In this document: positions 17,976-27,268 of the stretch, in pieces
Position numbering within the stretch: the first letter of the stretch is position 1
Layout of the letters: every line of letters starts with the position of its first letter
Origin: Gluconacetobacter aggeris
Lineage (GTDB): Bacteria > Pseudomonadota > Alphaproteobacteria > Acetobacterales > Acetobacteraceae
Assembly (NCBI RefSeq): GCF_014174395.1
Contig: NZ_JABEQD010000004.1
Coordinates: forward strand, 186,001 to 250,000
DNA length: 64,000 bases
Reading direction: 5' to 3'
Translations under genes and position numbers: made by a program
The notes under the pieces: generated by a model
Database searches by the model: none
Told to the model about the DNA's origin: nothing
What the model saw: only the letters and a program-made list of their open reading frames with translations

Positions 17976-18976
17976 GTCGCGGCTCCGGTGAGGCGAAGGG
18001 CGTAATCGAAAGCCGTCTCCAGGCTGGACGGATCGGCAACGCCGCGTCCCGCGATATCGAAGGCGGTGCCGTGGTCGGGACTGGTGCGCACGAAGGGCAG
18101 GCCGAGCGTGATGTTCACGCCTTGCGCCAGGCCCATATATTTCACCGGGATCAGCCCCTGGTCATGGTATTGCGCCACCACGACGTCGAAGCGCCCCTCG
18201 CGCGCCTGCATGAACACCGTGTCGCCGGGCCATGGGCCGGACGCATCGATGCCCTCCCGCCGCGCCTGTGCGATGGCGGGCGCGATGATGCGGGCTTCCT
18301 CGTCGCCGAACAGGCCGCCTTCTCCGGCATGGGGGTTGAGACCCGCCACGGCGACGCGCGGACGTTCGATGCCCAGTGCCCGCGCGCCCGCGTGGGCCAG
18401 CCGGATCGCCGCCATCTGCGCGGGATGATCGGCGCGCCGGATCGCATCCCGCAGCGAACAATGGATGGTCACCAGTACGACGCGGATATCCTCGTTCGCC
18501 AGCATCATGGCGACACCTGCGCCACCGGCCTGTTCGGCAAGGATTTCGGTGTGGCCGGGGTAATGCAGGCCGGCGGCGGCGAGTGCTTCCTTGTGGATCG
18601 GCGCGGTGACCATGCCCCGGACGGTGCCGGTCCTTGCCAGCCGGACGGCGGCAATGATTGCCGCATAGGCGGCGCGGCCGCTCTCGGCGCTGATCCGGCC
18701 TATGGGCGGCAGGGAAACGCCTTCCGATGATGCCAGGACATTCAGCACGCCGTCGTCGAACCGGGCTTCGGCCGATATCGTGATCCGGCGCACGCGCGCC
18801 GCCGGATCGAGCGCGGCCAGCGCATGGCGCATCACCAGCGGATCGCCGACCACCATCCAGTGCCGTTGCACCGGTCGCCGCAGGAACATCCGGGCCACGA
18901 TTTCCGGCCCGATCCCCGCGGGATCGCCCATCGTGACGGCCAGCGGCCGGGTGTGGCAGGAGGATGGTGCGGTCAT
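17972..18976 (-). CDS. PdxA-family 4-hydroxythreonine-4-phosphate dehydrogenase-like enzyme
   Basis: 334 residues. It opens with PLAVTMGDPAGIGPEI, the PdxA signature, and carries the metal/substrate histidines in TAPIHKEAL, YPGHTEILAEQ and AQYHDQGLIPVKYMGL, then FVRTSPDHGTAFDIAG. Biosynthetic PdxA makes the vitamin B6 precursor; close relatives (PdxA2) oxidise threonate or erythronate phosphates in sugar-acid catabolism. The operon partners (unknown TIM barrel, cupin) and the divergent LysR gene favour a catabolic role. The start at 18976 gives the normal length; a longer open frame upstream overlaps the LysR gene. Confidence 0.85.
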   Translation of the reverse strand: MTAPSSCHTRPLAVTMGDPAGIGPEIVARMFLRRPVQRHWMVVGDPLVMRHALAALDPAARVRRITISAEARFDDGVLNVLASSEGVSLPPIGRISAESGRAAYAAIIAAVRLARTGTVRGMVTAPIHKEALAAAGLHYPGHTEILAEQAGGAGVAMMLANEDIRVVLVTIHCSLRDAIRRADHPAQMAAIRLAHAGARALGIERPRVAVAGLNPHAGEGGLFGDEEARIIAPAIAQARREGIDASGPWPGDTVFMQAREGRFDVVVAQYHDQGLIPVKYMGLAQGVNITLGLPFVRTSPDHGTAFDIAGRGVADPSSLETAFDYALRLTGAAT

Positions 18977-19019
18977 GATGGTGAGAATAGCGGAACGGTG
19001 CGGGAGGAAAATCGATATG

Positions 19020-19050
19020 AACTGACCTGTTCCGGTGATAAAAACTGACC
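19020..19050 (+). promoter_or_regulatory. Direct repeat AACTGACC in the LysR/PdxA divergent promoter
   Basis: AACTGACC occurs at 19020-19027 and again at 19043-19050, 23 bases apart, ending just before the LysR start codon. The gap between the divergent genes is only 75 bp. A LysR regulator bound here could control both directions; the repeats are candidate binding half-sites. Confidence 0.35.
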
Positions 19051-19051
19051 A

Positions 19052-19936
19052 ATGAAGCGATCCGACATCCCGTCGCTGGACGATCTGCGCGCCTTCGCGG
19101 TGGTGGTGCGACTGGGCTCGGTGCGGGCGGCCGCCGTGGAACTGGCTCTGACGCATGGGGCGGTCAGCCGCCGGGTGTCCAAGCTGGCCGCCGGATTGAA
19201 CCTGACATTGCTGGAACCGGACGGACGCGGCGTGCGGCCGACCCGGGACGGCGAGCGGCTTGCCCGCGCGGCGAGCGACGCGCTGGGCGGGATCGCGGCG
19301 GCGCTGGCCGAGATCAGGTCGTCCGCCGCCGCGCCGCCGATCGTGCTGTCCTGCGAGCGGTCGCTGGCCATGCGTTGGCTGATCCCGCGCCTGTCGGACT
19401 TCCAGGATCGGTATCCCGGCATCGACGTGCATCTTGCGACCGGTGGCGGGGCGCTGGATTTCGCGCGGGAGCGCATCACGCTGGCGATCCGGCGCCTCGA
19501 TTTCCCGCTCGATCCCGACTGGGCCGTCACCACGCTCGTGCCGGAATCGGTCGGGCCGGTGGTGCGGCCCGACATGGCGGAGCAGTTCGCGGGCGGAGAT
19601 TATCTGGCGCTGGGGTCCCGGACCCGGCCCGAGGCGTGGAAGAACTGGTTGGCGTCCCGGCCCGGCATTCCGGCACCGCGCGACATCCGTCTATACGACC
19701 ATCATTTCATGATGCTGGAAGCTGCCGCCAGCGGCCTGGGCATCGCCCTGTCGCCCCGGATCATCGCGGCGGACGATGTCGCGAACGGGCGGCTGCTGGC
19801 GCCGGCCGGATTCGATGCCGACGGGACGTCTTACGGGCTGATCCGGCCCAGGGGCGCGCAGATGACGGAATGCGTGGAGATTCTCGAAAGATGGCTTACG
19901 CAACAGGCCAGGTCATCGATTTGGACGAAACCGTGA
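19052..19936 (+). CDS. LysR-family transcriptional regulator (GcvA-like)
   Basis: 294 residues. The winged HTH (LDDLRAFAVVVRLGSVRAAAVELALTHGAVSRRVSKLAAGLNLTLLEPDGRGVRPTRDGERL) is followed by an effector domain with SCERSLAMRWLIPRLSDFQDRYPGIDVHLAT, a pattern of the GcvA subgroup. It is divergent from the PdxA-like operon and probably regulates it, possibly with a sugar-acid intermediate as ligand. Base use and length are ordinary. Confidence 0.9.
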   Translation: MKRSDIPSLDDLRAFAVVVRLGSVRAAAVELALTHGAVSRRVSKLAAGLNLTLLEPDGRGVRPTRDGERLARAASDALGGIAAALAEIRSSAAAPPIVLSCERSLAMRWLIPRLSDFQDRYPGIDVHLATGGGALDFARERITLAIRRLDFPLDPDWAVTTLVPESVGPVVRPDMAEQFAGGDYLALGSRTRPEAWKNWLASRPGIPAPRDIRLYDHHFMMLEAAASGLGIALSPRIIAADDVANGRLLAPAGFDADGTSYGLIRPRGAQMTECVEILERWLTQQARSSIWTKP

Positions 19937-20411
19937 GATGAGAACGCCCTGAAGACTGGAGTGGCAGCTTTCCCCGTATCTGTTCTTTGCCGAACTTTGG
20001 CGGCCCATGATAATACATGCCTGTCCAGCCTCGTGCCGCACGGCTTGCCTCGGCGATGCGCCGCCCGCTCGCCGCGCTCGGGCTGCCGCCGTGTCGGCAT
20101 GTTCCGGACCATAAAACACATTTCCGTCAGCTCTCCGGAATCGCCGTCACCGATCACCTGACGATCTGCTGGCGGATTTTGCGCAAAAAGCGATGCTTGG
20201 AACGATCGGTGGGCTCGGTCATCTGCATGACAAACACTGTTCGCCGACGGGCGATCAGGGACTGATCCTGCCGCCTCGCAGGCCGACGTCACGATAAAGT
20301 CACTCTCCACGCGCATCCCAACGGTGATGATATCGTTCACATCGCCGGTTGCGGGTCGCCATGGTGACGATTCCGCGGACATGCGGACAATGCGCGGGAG
20401 GGAACGGCATC
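19937..20411. other. 475-bp intergenic stretch, no supported gene
   Basis: No frame in either direction has both a plausible ribosome site and a recognisable family. Short open frames such as 20017-20265 look like chance. I see no strong hairpin or repeat here. Confidence 0.5.
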
Positions 20412-20948
20412 ATGGCGGAACCGGCCGGGACGGGGATTGCCGGGGGAGACCATTCGTCACCGGCGCGCGACCTGGAGCGGATCGCCCGGCAGGAGCGCGC
20501 GCTGATCCTGCCGGGCCTGACAGAGGATGATGCCTGGCGTCTGGGGTGCTGGCTGCGCCAGGCGGCCAGCACGCATGGCTATCCGATCGCGATCGATATT
20601 CGCCGGGGCGAGCAGACGCTGTTCAGTGCCTGCCTGGAAGGGGCAACGCCCGACAATCTGGGCTGGATCGCGCGCAAGACCCGCCTGACGGCGCGCTTTC
20701 ACCGGGCCTCGTACGCGATCGGCCTCCAGCTTGGGCAGGAAGGCAAGACGCTTGCCGAGCGGTTCGGCCTGTCCGAAGCCGAGTATGCCCCCTTCGGCGG
20801 GGCGTTTCCCCTGCGGGTGCGGGGGGTGGGGGTGGTCGGCACATTGTGCGTTTCCGGCCTGCCGCAGCGCGAGGACCACCGGCTGGCGGTCGAGGCCCTG
20901 GCGGCGTTCATCGACATGTCGCCGGAGGCGATCCAGATCCCGCCCTGA
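20412..20948 (+). CDS. UPF0303 / haem-degrading-domain (HbpS/GlcG-like) protein
   Basis: 178 residues from the ATG at 20412 with GGGAGGGA upstream. The body (ARDLERIARQERALILPGLTEDDAWRLGCWLRQAASTHGYPIAIDIRRGEQTLFSACLEGATPDNLGWIARKTRLTARF) and FGLSEAEYAPFGGAFPLRVRGVGVVGTLCVSGLPQREDHRLAVEALA match the small PF03928-type family. Members such as HbpS bind haem; GlcG homologues occur in glycolate operons. In catabolic clusters like this one the function is unknown. Confidence 0.78.
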   Translation: MAEPAGTGIAGGDHSSPARDLERIARQERALILPGLTEDDAWRLGCWLRQAASTHGYPIAIDIRRGEQTLFSACLEGATPDNLGWIARKTRLTARFHRASYAIGLQLGQEGKTLAERFGLSEAEYAPFGGAFPLRVRGVGVVGTLCVSGLPQREDHRLAVEALAAFIDMSPEAIQIPP

Positions 20949-21259
20949 ATCGGAACGGATGATCTTGCAGTACACAGATACGAATTTGTGAAGCGACCGA
21001 AAGGAAAAGTTCTTGCCTGGCCGGAGATGACGGCCTCTATGATCGGACCTTGTGCCCTGCCGCGCTTGGCGAAGACGCTGCGCGGACACGGGCGGATCGT
21101 CGGGCCGTCGTCCGTTCTGACGGGACATGCCGATGGAACATCGTTCCATCCGCGCCGTTCCGTTTCGCCGTGCGACGTCCTGCAGGTTTTTCATCCGATC
21201 TCTACGACAATCAATAAGACGAACAAGGGCCGGAATCTGTGGCTCGGGAGGAGGGCGGA
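20949..21259. other. 311-bp promoter region ahead of the catabolic operon
   Basis: No supported gene. A possible promoter (TTGCCT at 21013, TATGAT at 21038, 19-bp spacer) lies upstream of a perfect palindrome at 21132-21150. Both precede the oxidoreductase-transporter-hydratase-dehydrogenase operon starting at 21260. Confidence 0.45.
21132..21150. promoter_or_regulatory. Perfect 19-bp palindrome, operator candidate
   Basis: GATGGAACATCGTTCCATC: 8-bp arms around a 3-bp centre, 110 bp ahead of the ATG at 21260. The TGGAAC-N3-GTTCCA core resembles operators of IclR-family regulators (for example KdgR-like TGAAAC-N3-GTTTCA), but no IclR gene lies in this window. Confidence 0.55.
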
Positions 21260-22264
21260 ATGACGCATCCAACCGGATGGGGTCTGATAGGAGCAAGTAA
21301 TGTCGCGCGGGAATGGATCATCGATGCGATCCGTGCCCAGCCCGGCGGCGAAGTTCGCGCGGTACTCAGCAGCGATGTCGGGCGCGGGGCGGCATTCGCC
21401 CAGGCCAATGATATCGCCTGTCACACGACGTCGCTACAGGATCTGTTGTCCAGGCCGGACATCGACGCGGTCTATATCAGCACCGGCAACCGGTTGCACT
21501 TCGAACAGGCCATTGCAGCGGCACGGGCGGGAAAGCATGTCATGTGCGAAAAACCGTTGGCCCTGTCTGTGGAAGACGCAAGCGAGATGGTGCGCATCTG
21601 CAACCATGCGGGCGTCGTCCTGGGGACCAACCATCATCTGCGCAATGCCGCCACGCACATGGCCATCCATGGCCTGATCGAGGACGGGCGGATCGGCGGG
21701 CTGATCGCGGCGCGGGTGTTTCACGCCAATTTCCTGGCTGCCGCCCTGCAGGGATGGCGCGTCAACGAGCAGGATGGCGGCGTGCTCCTGGACAGCACGA
21801 TCCACGATATCGACACGCTGCGTTTCCTGTTCGATGAAAATCCCGTCAGCGCCTTCGCCATGACGCAGAGCGGGCGCCTGGCGCGGGACGGGATCGCCGA
21901 CGGCATCATGGCCATCCTGCGTTTTCCCGGCGACGTGCTGGTGCAGATTCATGGCGGCTATACCACGCCGTTTTCGCCCGGCGGCATCGAAATCATGGGC
22001 GAGCGGGGCATCATCATCGGCCGCGACTGCATGAGCCAGCGGCCGATCGGCACCGTGTCGGTGCGCGATGCCGATGGCGAGCGTGAAATCGCCTTGAAGC
22101 ATCATAATCTTTACCATCGCGCCTTCGGCCTGTTCACCAGTGCCATCCATGGCGATGGCCGACCCGCCGCCAGCGGCGAGGATGGCGTCGCCTCGCTTGC
22201 CATCGCGCTGGCCCTGCGCGAATCCGCCCTAACCGGGCGCGAGATCGGGATCAATGTGCCATGA
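21260..22264 (+). CDS. Gfo/Idh/MocA-family NAD(P)-dependent oxidoreductase
   Basis: 334 residues. The N-terminal Rossmann fold (GWGLIGASNVAREWIIDAIR) leads to AGKHVMCEKPLALS, with the conserved EKP. The C-terminal domain contains EQDGGVLLDSTIHDIDTLRFLF (catalytic His region). Members oxidise sugars, inositols or sugar acids. The ATG at 21260 follows GGGAGGAGGG; an upstream in-frame GTG at 21239 has no site. Its stop overlaps the transporter ATG (ATGA at 22261-22264). It starts a four-gene operon preceded by the palindrome at 21132. Confidence 0.88.
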   Translation: MTHPTGWGLIGASNVAREWIIDAIRAQPGGEVRAVLSSDVGRGAAFAQANDIACHTTSLQDLLSRPDIDAVYISTGNRLHFEQAIAAARAGKHVMCEKPLALSVEDASEMVRICNHAGVVLGTNHHLRNAATHMAIHGLIEDGRIGGLIAARVFHANFLAAALQGWRVNEQDGGVLLDSTIHDIDTLRFLFDENPVSAFAMTQSGRLARDGIADGIMAILRFPGDVLVQIHGGYTTPFSPGGIEIMGERGIIIGRDCMSQRPIGTVSVRDADGEREIALKHHNLYHRAFGLFTSAIHGDGRPAASGEDGVASLAIALALRESALTGREIGINVP

Positions 22265-23688
22265 AGCAGCCAATTTTCGCCGGCGCCGCCCATGGGGGCG
22301 CCTCCATTATCCGGTCGCGCGCGCCGCAACGCGAGGCGGTGCTGTCCAGCCCTGAGATCACCGTGGCGGACCTGCGCCGCGCGGCATGGACCAGTTCGCT
22401 GGGCAGTGCACTGGAATATTACGATTTTGCGTTGTACAGCCTGGCGTCGGCGCTGGTATTCGGCCCGCTGTTCTTTCCGCACCAGAGCAGGAGCGTCGGG
22501 TTGATCGCCAGCTTCGCGACGTATTTCCTGGGATTTGCCGTCCGTCCCATCGGCGGTGTCCTGTTCGGCATGATGGGCGATCGTTTCGGGCGCAAGCTCG
22601 TCCTGCTGATCACGGTGACGCTGATGGGCGGCGCCAGCACCGCCATCGGCCTGATCCCCACCTACGCGAGCATCGGCATCTGGGCGCCGGTCATGCTGAT
22701 CATGATGCGCCTGCTGCAAGGTCTCGGCGCCGGGGCGGAACAGGCCGGGGCCGCCGTGCTGATGACGGAATATGCCCCGACGGGCAAGCGGGGTTTCTAT
22801 GCCGCCCTGCCGTTCCTGGGCATTCAGATCGGCACGGTGATCGCCGCCATCGTCTATTTCGCGCTGCTGTTCCATGTGACCGACGTGCTGGGAAGCTGGC
22901 TGTGGCGCCTGCCGTTCCTGCTCAGTTCCGTCATCCTGCTCGTTGCCCTCTATATGCGTCTGACGCTCAAGGAATCGCCGACCTTCGCGGGGATCGAGGA
23001 GGAGGAACGCGCCCGATCGATGTCCCTGCCCGAGGTGGTGCGGGAATCGTGGAAGACGATCCTGCTGGGCATGGGCCTGCGCATGGCCGAAAATGGCGGG
23101 TCTTCGATCTATCAGGTCCTGGCCGTCAGCTATTCGGTCAACGTGGTGGGCATGCGCAATGCCACCGGCGCGCTGTCGCTGCTGTGCGCGGCCGTCGTGG
23201 GGGCCTGCGTGATCCCGGTGGCGGGCATGCTGAGCGACCGGTTCGGGCGCATCGTCGTCTATCGCGGGTTCGCCATCCTGCAACTGGTGGCCGCCGTTCC
23301 GGTCTGGTACGCGCTCAGCTTCGGCTCTCTGCCGCTGACGATCGCGGCGCTGTCGCTGGCGCTGGGCTGCGCCACCTGGGGCATGTTCGGCACCCAGGGC
23401 GCGCTGCTGCCGGAAATGTTCGGCGCGCGCCATCGATATCTGGGCGTTTCGCTGACGCGCGAGGTTTCGGCCGTGCTGTCCGGTGGGCTGGCGCCGCTGG
23501 TGGGGTCCGTCATCATCGCGATGGTCAGCCGCCATGAGGCCGCGTCGGCCCATCCCGGCCTGATCGCGTGGCTGCCGCTGGCGCTGTATGTGATGGTGCT
23601 GGCAGCCATCACGATCGTGGCCACCCTGTTCGCCCCGGAACCGCGTAACCGCGACCTGCTGGACCGGCGGGACCTGATCAATAGCTGA
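22261..23688 (+). CDS. MFS transporter, metabolite:H+ symporter (MHS) type
   Basis: 475 residues, about 12 membrane helices. The start of the fold (SLGSALEYYDFALYSLASALVFGPLFFP) and loop MMGDRFGRKLVLLITVTLMGGASTAIGLIPTY belong to the MHS subfamily, which takes up organic acids such as shikimate, citrate, alpha-ketoglutarate or proline. In this operon it is the likely importer of the substrate handled by the oxidoreductase, hydratase and dehydrogenase. The first 35 residues are hydrophilic; a later start is possible but lacks a clear ribosome site. Confidence 0.88.
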   Translation: MKQPIFAGAAHGGASIIRSRAPQREAVLSSPEITVADLRRAAWTSSLGSALEYYDFALYSLASALVFGPLFFPHQSRSVGLIASFATYFLGFAVRPIGGVLFGMMGDRFGRKLVLLITVTLMGGASTAIGLIPTYASIGIWAPVMLIMMRLLQGLGAGAEQAGAAVLMTEYAPTGKRGFYAALPFLGIQIGTVIAAIVYFALLFHVTDVLGSWLWRLPFLLSSVILLVALYMRLTLKESPTFAGIEEEERARSMSLPEVVRESWKTILLGMGLRMAENGGSSIYQVLAVSYSVNVVGMRNATGALSLLCAAVVGACVIPVAGMLSDRFGRIVVYRGFAILQLVAAVPVWYALSFGSLPLTIAALSLALGCATWGMFGTQGALLPEMFGARHRYLGVSLTREVSAVLSGGLAPLVGSVIIAMVSRHEAASAHPGLIAWLPLALYVMVLAAITIVATLFAPEPRNRDLLDRRDLINS

Positions 23689-23743
23689 TCTCCATGGATA
23701 TCGGGCGTGCATGGGCAGGAAATACTGTCTTGAGGAGCATGGC

Positions 23744-24514
23744 GTGAGCGTTTTCTCCGGTCGGTCGACCGACCTGTTGACCGGATCGTTCCTGCGGGTC
23801 CGTGCCGGCGCGCCCCTGCTGGAGCATGTGCCCGACGGGTGCGAGGTGCCTTCGGCGGACGCGGCCTATCGGGTGCAGCATGCGACCATTCACGCCTTGG
23901 GCGGGCGGATCGCGGGGTGGAAGGTCGGCGCCCGCACGCCGGAATCCGAACCGTTCGCGGCCCCCATCCTGGCCGCGACGCTGTTCGATGGTGGCACCAT
24001 CCTGCCGCCCGGCCTGTGCCGGCATATCGGGGTCGAGGCCGAAATCGCCTACCGGTTCGGACGCGCCCTGCCGCCGCGCGCCGTACCCTATACGGCCGGC
24101 GAGGTCTGCGACGCGATCGTGTCGGTCCATACCGCCATCGAGATCATCGATACGCGCTTCGCCGTTCCCGGCAGCCAGCCCGCACTGGACCATCTGGCGG
24201 ACCAGCAGAGCCATGGCGCCCTGTTCGTGGGCCCAGGCATCACCGACTGGCGGCCCCTGGTGCCGCTGGAGGAACGGGTGACCCTGACCGTCGGCGACCG
24301 GGTGGTGGCGGATCATGTCGGCGGCAATTCCGCCGGCGACCCGATCCGTACCCTGGTCTGGCTGGCCGGGCATGCGGCCCGTCATGCCGGGGGGCTGGCC
24401 GCCGGTACGATCGTCACGACCGGATCGACCACCGGCACCCTTTTCGTCGACCCTGGCACGCATGTCCGCGCGACCTTCGCGCATCTGGGCACGCTGTCGC
24501 TGACCTGTGGCTGA
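23744..24514 (+). CDS. 2-keto-4-pentenoate hydratase / FAH-superfamily hydratase (MhpD-like)
   Basis: 256 residues from a GTG at 23744 with GAGGAGC upstream; an in-frame ATG at 23711 has no ribosome site. DAAYRVQHATIHALGGRIAGWKVGA is the MhpD-family N-terminal signature, GVEAEIAYRFGRALPP provides acidic metal ligands, and NSAGDPIRTLVWLAGHAARHAGGLAAGTIVTTGSTTGTLFVDPG closes the fold. Relatives hydrate 2-oxo-4-enoates or act on 2-keto-3-deoxy sugar acids. Here it probably processes a keto acid made by the neighbouring oxidoreductases. Confidence 0.82.
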   Translation: MSVFSGRSTDLLTGSFLRVRAGAPLLEHVPDGCEVPSADAAYRVQHATIHALGGRIAGWKVGARTPESEPFAAPILAATLFDGGTILPPGLCRHIGVEAEIAYRFGRALPPRAVPYTAGEVCDAIVSVHTAIEIIDTRFAVPGSQPALDHLADQQSHGALFVGPGITDWRPLVPLEERVTLTVGDRVVADHVGGNSAGDPIRTLVWLAGHAARHAGGLAAGTIVTTGSTTGTLFVDPGTHVRATFAHLGTLSLTCG

Positions 24515-24567
24515 TCCTGGAGGCTTTTGAAGCTGCCCCTTAATTCCACCTGAACCGGAGAGCCTGA

Positions 24568-25494
24568 ATGAAACCTGCCATTCTCCTGATCGAGCCGATG
24601 CTGCCGCAGATCGAAAAAGCCCTGGACGACGCCTATGTCGTGCATCGTTTCACCGATGTCGCGTCGCTGGCGGACGTGGCCGGATCGATCCGCGGCATCG
24701 CGACCGGCGGCGCGACCGGCGTGCCCCCCGATGTGATGGCCGCGCTGCCCGAACTGGGGATCATCGCGATCAACGGGATCGGGACCGACGCGGTGGACCT
24801 GAACAGGGCGCGCGAGCGCGGCATCCGCGTCACGACGACGCCCGGCGTGCTGACCGCCGATGTCGCCGATATGGCGCTGGGGCTGATCCTGATGGCCTGC
24901 CGGGGCCTGGGCACCGGCGACCGCTATGTCCGTGCCGGATCGTGGGGCAGGGAACCGATCGCGCTGGGTCATGCGGTGACGGGGAAGCGGCTGGGCATTC
25001 TGGGCCTGGGGCAGGTCGGGCGCGCGATCGCCGCGCGGGCCGGGGGCTTCGACATGCCGGTCGCCTATCACGACATCCGCGAAATTCCCGAAAGCGGCCA
25101 TACATATTTCGCCGACCTGGCCGAGTTGGCGCGGCATAGCGACATCCTGGTCGTCGCGGCATCCGGCGGCGCGCAGTCGCGCAACCTCGTCGACCGGACG
25201 GTGCTGGAGGCCCTGGGCCCCCGCGGCGTGCTGGTCAACGTCGCGCGCGGCAGCGTCGTGGACGAGGATGCGCTGGTCGCGGCATTGCAGGCCGGCACGC
25301 TGGGCGCCGCCGGGCTGGATGTGTTCCAGCACGAGCCCCATGTCCCCGAGGCGCTGATGACGATGGACAATGTCGTCCTGCAACCCCATCGCGCCAGCGC
25401 CACGGTGGAAACGCGCCTGGCGATGGGCGACCTGGTGGTCCGCAACCTGGCGGCCTGGTTCGGCGGGAAGGCGCTGCTGACCCCGGTCGTGTAG
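24568..25494 (+). CDS. D-isomer-specific 2-hydroxyacid dehydrogenase
   Basis: 308 residues. The NAD-binding fold has LGILGLGQVGRAIAARAGGFDMPVAYHDIRE. Catalytic residues appear as the Arg/Glu segments LVNVARGSVVDEDALV and FQHEPHVPEAL, with the His in VVLQPHRASATVETR. It resembles hydroxypyruvate/glyoxylate reductases. AACCGGAGAGCC precedes the ATG. It is the fourth gene of the operon starting at 21260 and is followed by a strong hairpin, so the operon probably ends here. Confidence 0.88.
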   Translation: MKPAILLIEPMLPQIEKALDDAYVVHRFTDVASLADVAGSIRGIATGGATGVPPDVMAALPELGIIAINGIGTDAVDLNRARERGIRVTTTPGVLTADVADMALGLILMACRGLGTGDRYVRAGSWGREPIALGHAVTGKRLGILGLGQVGRAIAARAGGFDMPVAYHDIREIPESGHTYFADLAELARHSDILVVAASGGAQSRNLVDRTVLEALGPRGVLVNVARGSVVDEDALVAALQAGTLGAAGLDVFQHEPHVPEALMTMDNVVLQPHRASATVETRLAMGDLVVRNLAAWFGGKALLTPVV

Positions 25495-25508
25495 CCGTCA
25501 TGGTGCTG

Positions 25509-25537
25509 CCAGGCCCGGCATGTCCTGCCGGGCCTGG
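25509..25537 (+). terminator. Strong hairpin after the dehydrogenase gene
   Basis: A perfect 12-bp stem, CCAGGCCCGGCA (25509-25520) with TGCCGGGCCTGG (25526-25537), around a 5-base loop, 15 bp after the stop. There is no T tract, so termination may need help or be of the I-shaped type. Confidence 0.65.
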
Positions 25538-25655
25538 TGGGCGGACGGGATGGGGATATCGTTTCCATTGTTCCAGGTGATCCGATGGACCGGCGCGGCG
25601 GCGAAGCGTCGGCCGCGCCGATCCGCATGGCGTTCATCCGATCAGAGAAAAAACA

Positions 25656-27086
25656 ATGCGCTCCTCAATGTCGCATGCGTGCCGCTACCTTGCGCGGCCT
25701 ATGTGGATCGTGGCGGCCCTGGCCGTCCTGTGCTGCCATCCGGCCCGCGCGCAATATCGTGGTCCGGTCGCCCTGACGGCGCCGTCCTTCTCGCTCGACA
25801 CGCCCACGTCCTATGCGAACACGCCGTTCACCCCGCCGGTCGAGCATATCGTGCCGGCCTGGGGCAGCATCATCCGGAACCTCAATCGCAAGGGGATCGG
25901 CCTGGTCATCGACTATACCAGCGAAAGCGCACTGGCGCTCGATGGCGGCCATCCCGGCGACGCGGGTTATGCGCACCAGATCGGCGTGCAACTGGACGTG
26001 GACTGGCAGAAGCTGGTCGGCTGGCGCGGCTTCGTGACCCATGCGGTCATCGTCAATCGCGCCGGTCACAACATGGCCGCCGATTTCGGCGACAGGTCGC
26101 TCAACGGATTCCAGGAGATCTATGGCGGCGGCGGCAATACCGCCGTCCACCTGGTCTACGTCTACGGCACCCAGAACCTGTTCCATGACCGCGTGCAGGT
26201 CGCGATCGGCAAGATGCCGGTCAATATCGATTTCTCGGCGTCGCCGCTCTTCTGCACGTTCATGAACAAATCCATGTGCGGCAACCCCAAGTCGCTGACC
26301 CGCGGCGCCGCGGGGTTCGGTACTTATCCGGGTTCGACCTGGGGGACGCGGGTGCGATACTGGCCGATGCACGGGGTCTACGCGCAGGCGGGGCTGTACG
26401 GCGTCAATCCGTACCTCAATACCAACCGCTACGACCGCACCGGCTTCAACTTCAACACGAACCTCTATACGGGCATGTATATTCCGGTCGAAGTCGGCCT
26501 GATTCCATCCTTGGGAAAAAACCAGCTCGTCGGCCACTACAAGCTGGGCATCGCCTACGATTCGTCGAATTATGCCAATAACTACTATGACATCAACGGC
26601 AATCCGCTGGCGCTGACACGCAAGGCCGCGCAGATGGACAACGGCAAGACGCAGATCTGGCTGGAAGGCGACCAGATGCTGATCCGCAACGGTCATGGCC
26701 CGCTCAACGGGTTCTACCTCATGGCCGGTCTGGTACGCAACACGCCGGAAAGCGGCCCGTATCTCTACGAATATTATTTCGGGCTGGTGGACCGGGGTTT
26801 CTGGCGCGCACGTCCCGACGACACGTTCGGCATCGAGGTCTCGCGCACCACGGCCAGTCCCGAACTGGTCGCAACGCAATGGCTGGATTACGATGCCGGG
26901 CGTTCATTGCCCGCCAACGCAACCTATCCGCAAAGCCATATCAGCGTTCTGGAAGCCACCTATAACATCCATGTCTGCCAGGGGCTTTCGATCCAGCCCG
27001 ACTATCAGCGGATCATGCGGCCCAACCTGCAACGCAACAAGCCCGCGATCGACGCGATCGGCCTGAAGATCCACGCGACGCTCTGA
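25656..27086 (+). CDS. OprB-family carbohydrate-selective outer-membrane porin
   Basis: 476 residues with a signal peptide ending near CCHPARAQ. The mature part is beta-rich, with VPAWGSIIRNLNRKGIGLVIDYTSESALALDGGHPGDAGYAHQIGVQLDVDWQKLVGWRGFVTHAVIVNRAG and FHDRVQVAIGKMPVNIDFSASPLFCTFMNKSMCGNP, typical of OprB-like porins of acetic acid bacteria. It ends YQRIMRPNLQRNKPAIDAIGLKIHATL. It lies between the dehydrogenase and the aldolase and may admit the cluster's substrate through the outer membrane. Confidence 0.88.
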   Translation: MRSSMSHACRYLARPMWIVAALAVLCCHPARAQYRGPVALTAPSFSLDTPTSYANTPFTPPVEHIVPAWGSIIRNLNRKGIGLVIDYTSESALALDGGHPGDAGYAHQIGVQLDVDWQKLVGWRGFVTHAVIVNRAGHNMAADFGDRSLNGFQEIYGGGGNTAVHLVYVYGTQNLFHDRVQVAIGKMPVNIDFSASPLFCTFMNKSMCGNPKSLTRGAAGFGTYPGSTWGTRVRYWPMHGVYAQAGLYGVNPYLNTNRYDRTGFNFNTNLYTGMYIPVEVGLIPSLGKNQLVGHYKLGIAYDSSNYANNYYDINGNPLALTRKAAQMDNGKTQIWLEGDQMLIRNGHGPLNGFYLMAGLVRNTPESGPYLYEYYFGLVDRGFWRARPDDTFGIEVSRTTASPELVATQWLDYDAGRSLPANATYPQSHISVLEATYNIHVCQGLSIQPDYQRIMRPNLQRNKPAIDAIGLKIHATL

Positions 27087-27268
27087 CCGTGGCGGAGCGT
27101 GACCCGGAACATGAATGGCCGCCGGGAGACCGGTCACGTCTGGCACGCACGGCCGAGGCGGATTGTCCCTTGCAATGCGTCGGGCTCACCCGGCTGGACG
27201 ACGGTCCCGCTTTGCTTTCGAATGCCGGCTGGATGTGATGAGGCGCTCATTCTGGCGGAGGTGCGACC

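Noticed and set aside
20017-20265. 82-codon ORF after the LysR gene
   Set aside because: No recognisable family and poor start context; likely chance.
20988-21263. 91-codon ORF upstream of the oxidoreductase gene
   Set aside because: It spans the promoter-like sequence and the palindrome and has no family features.
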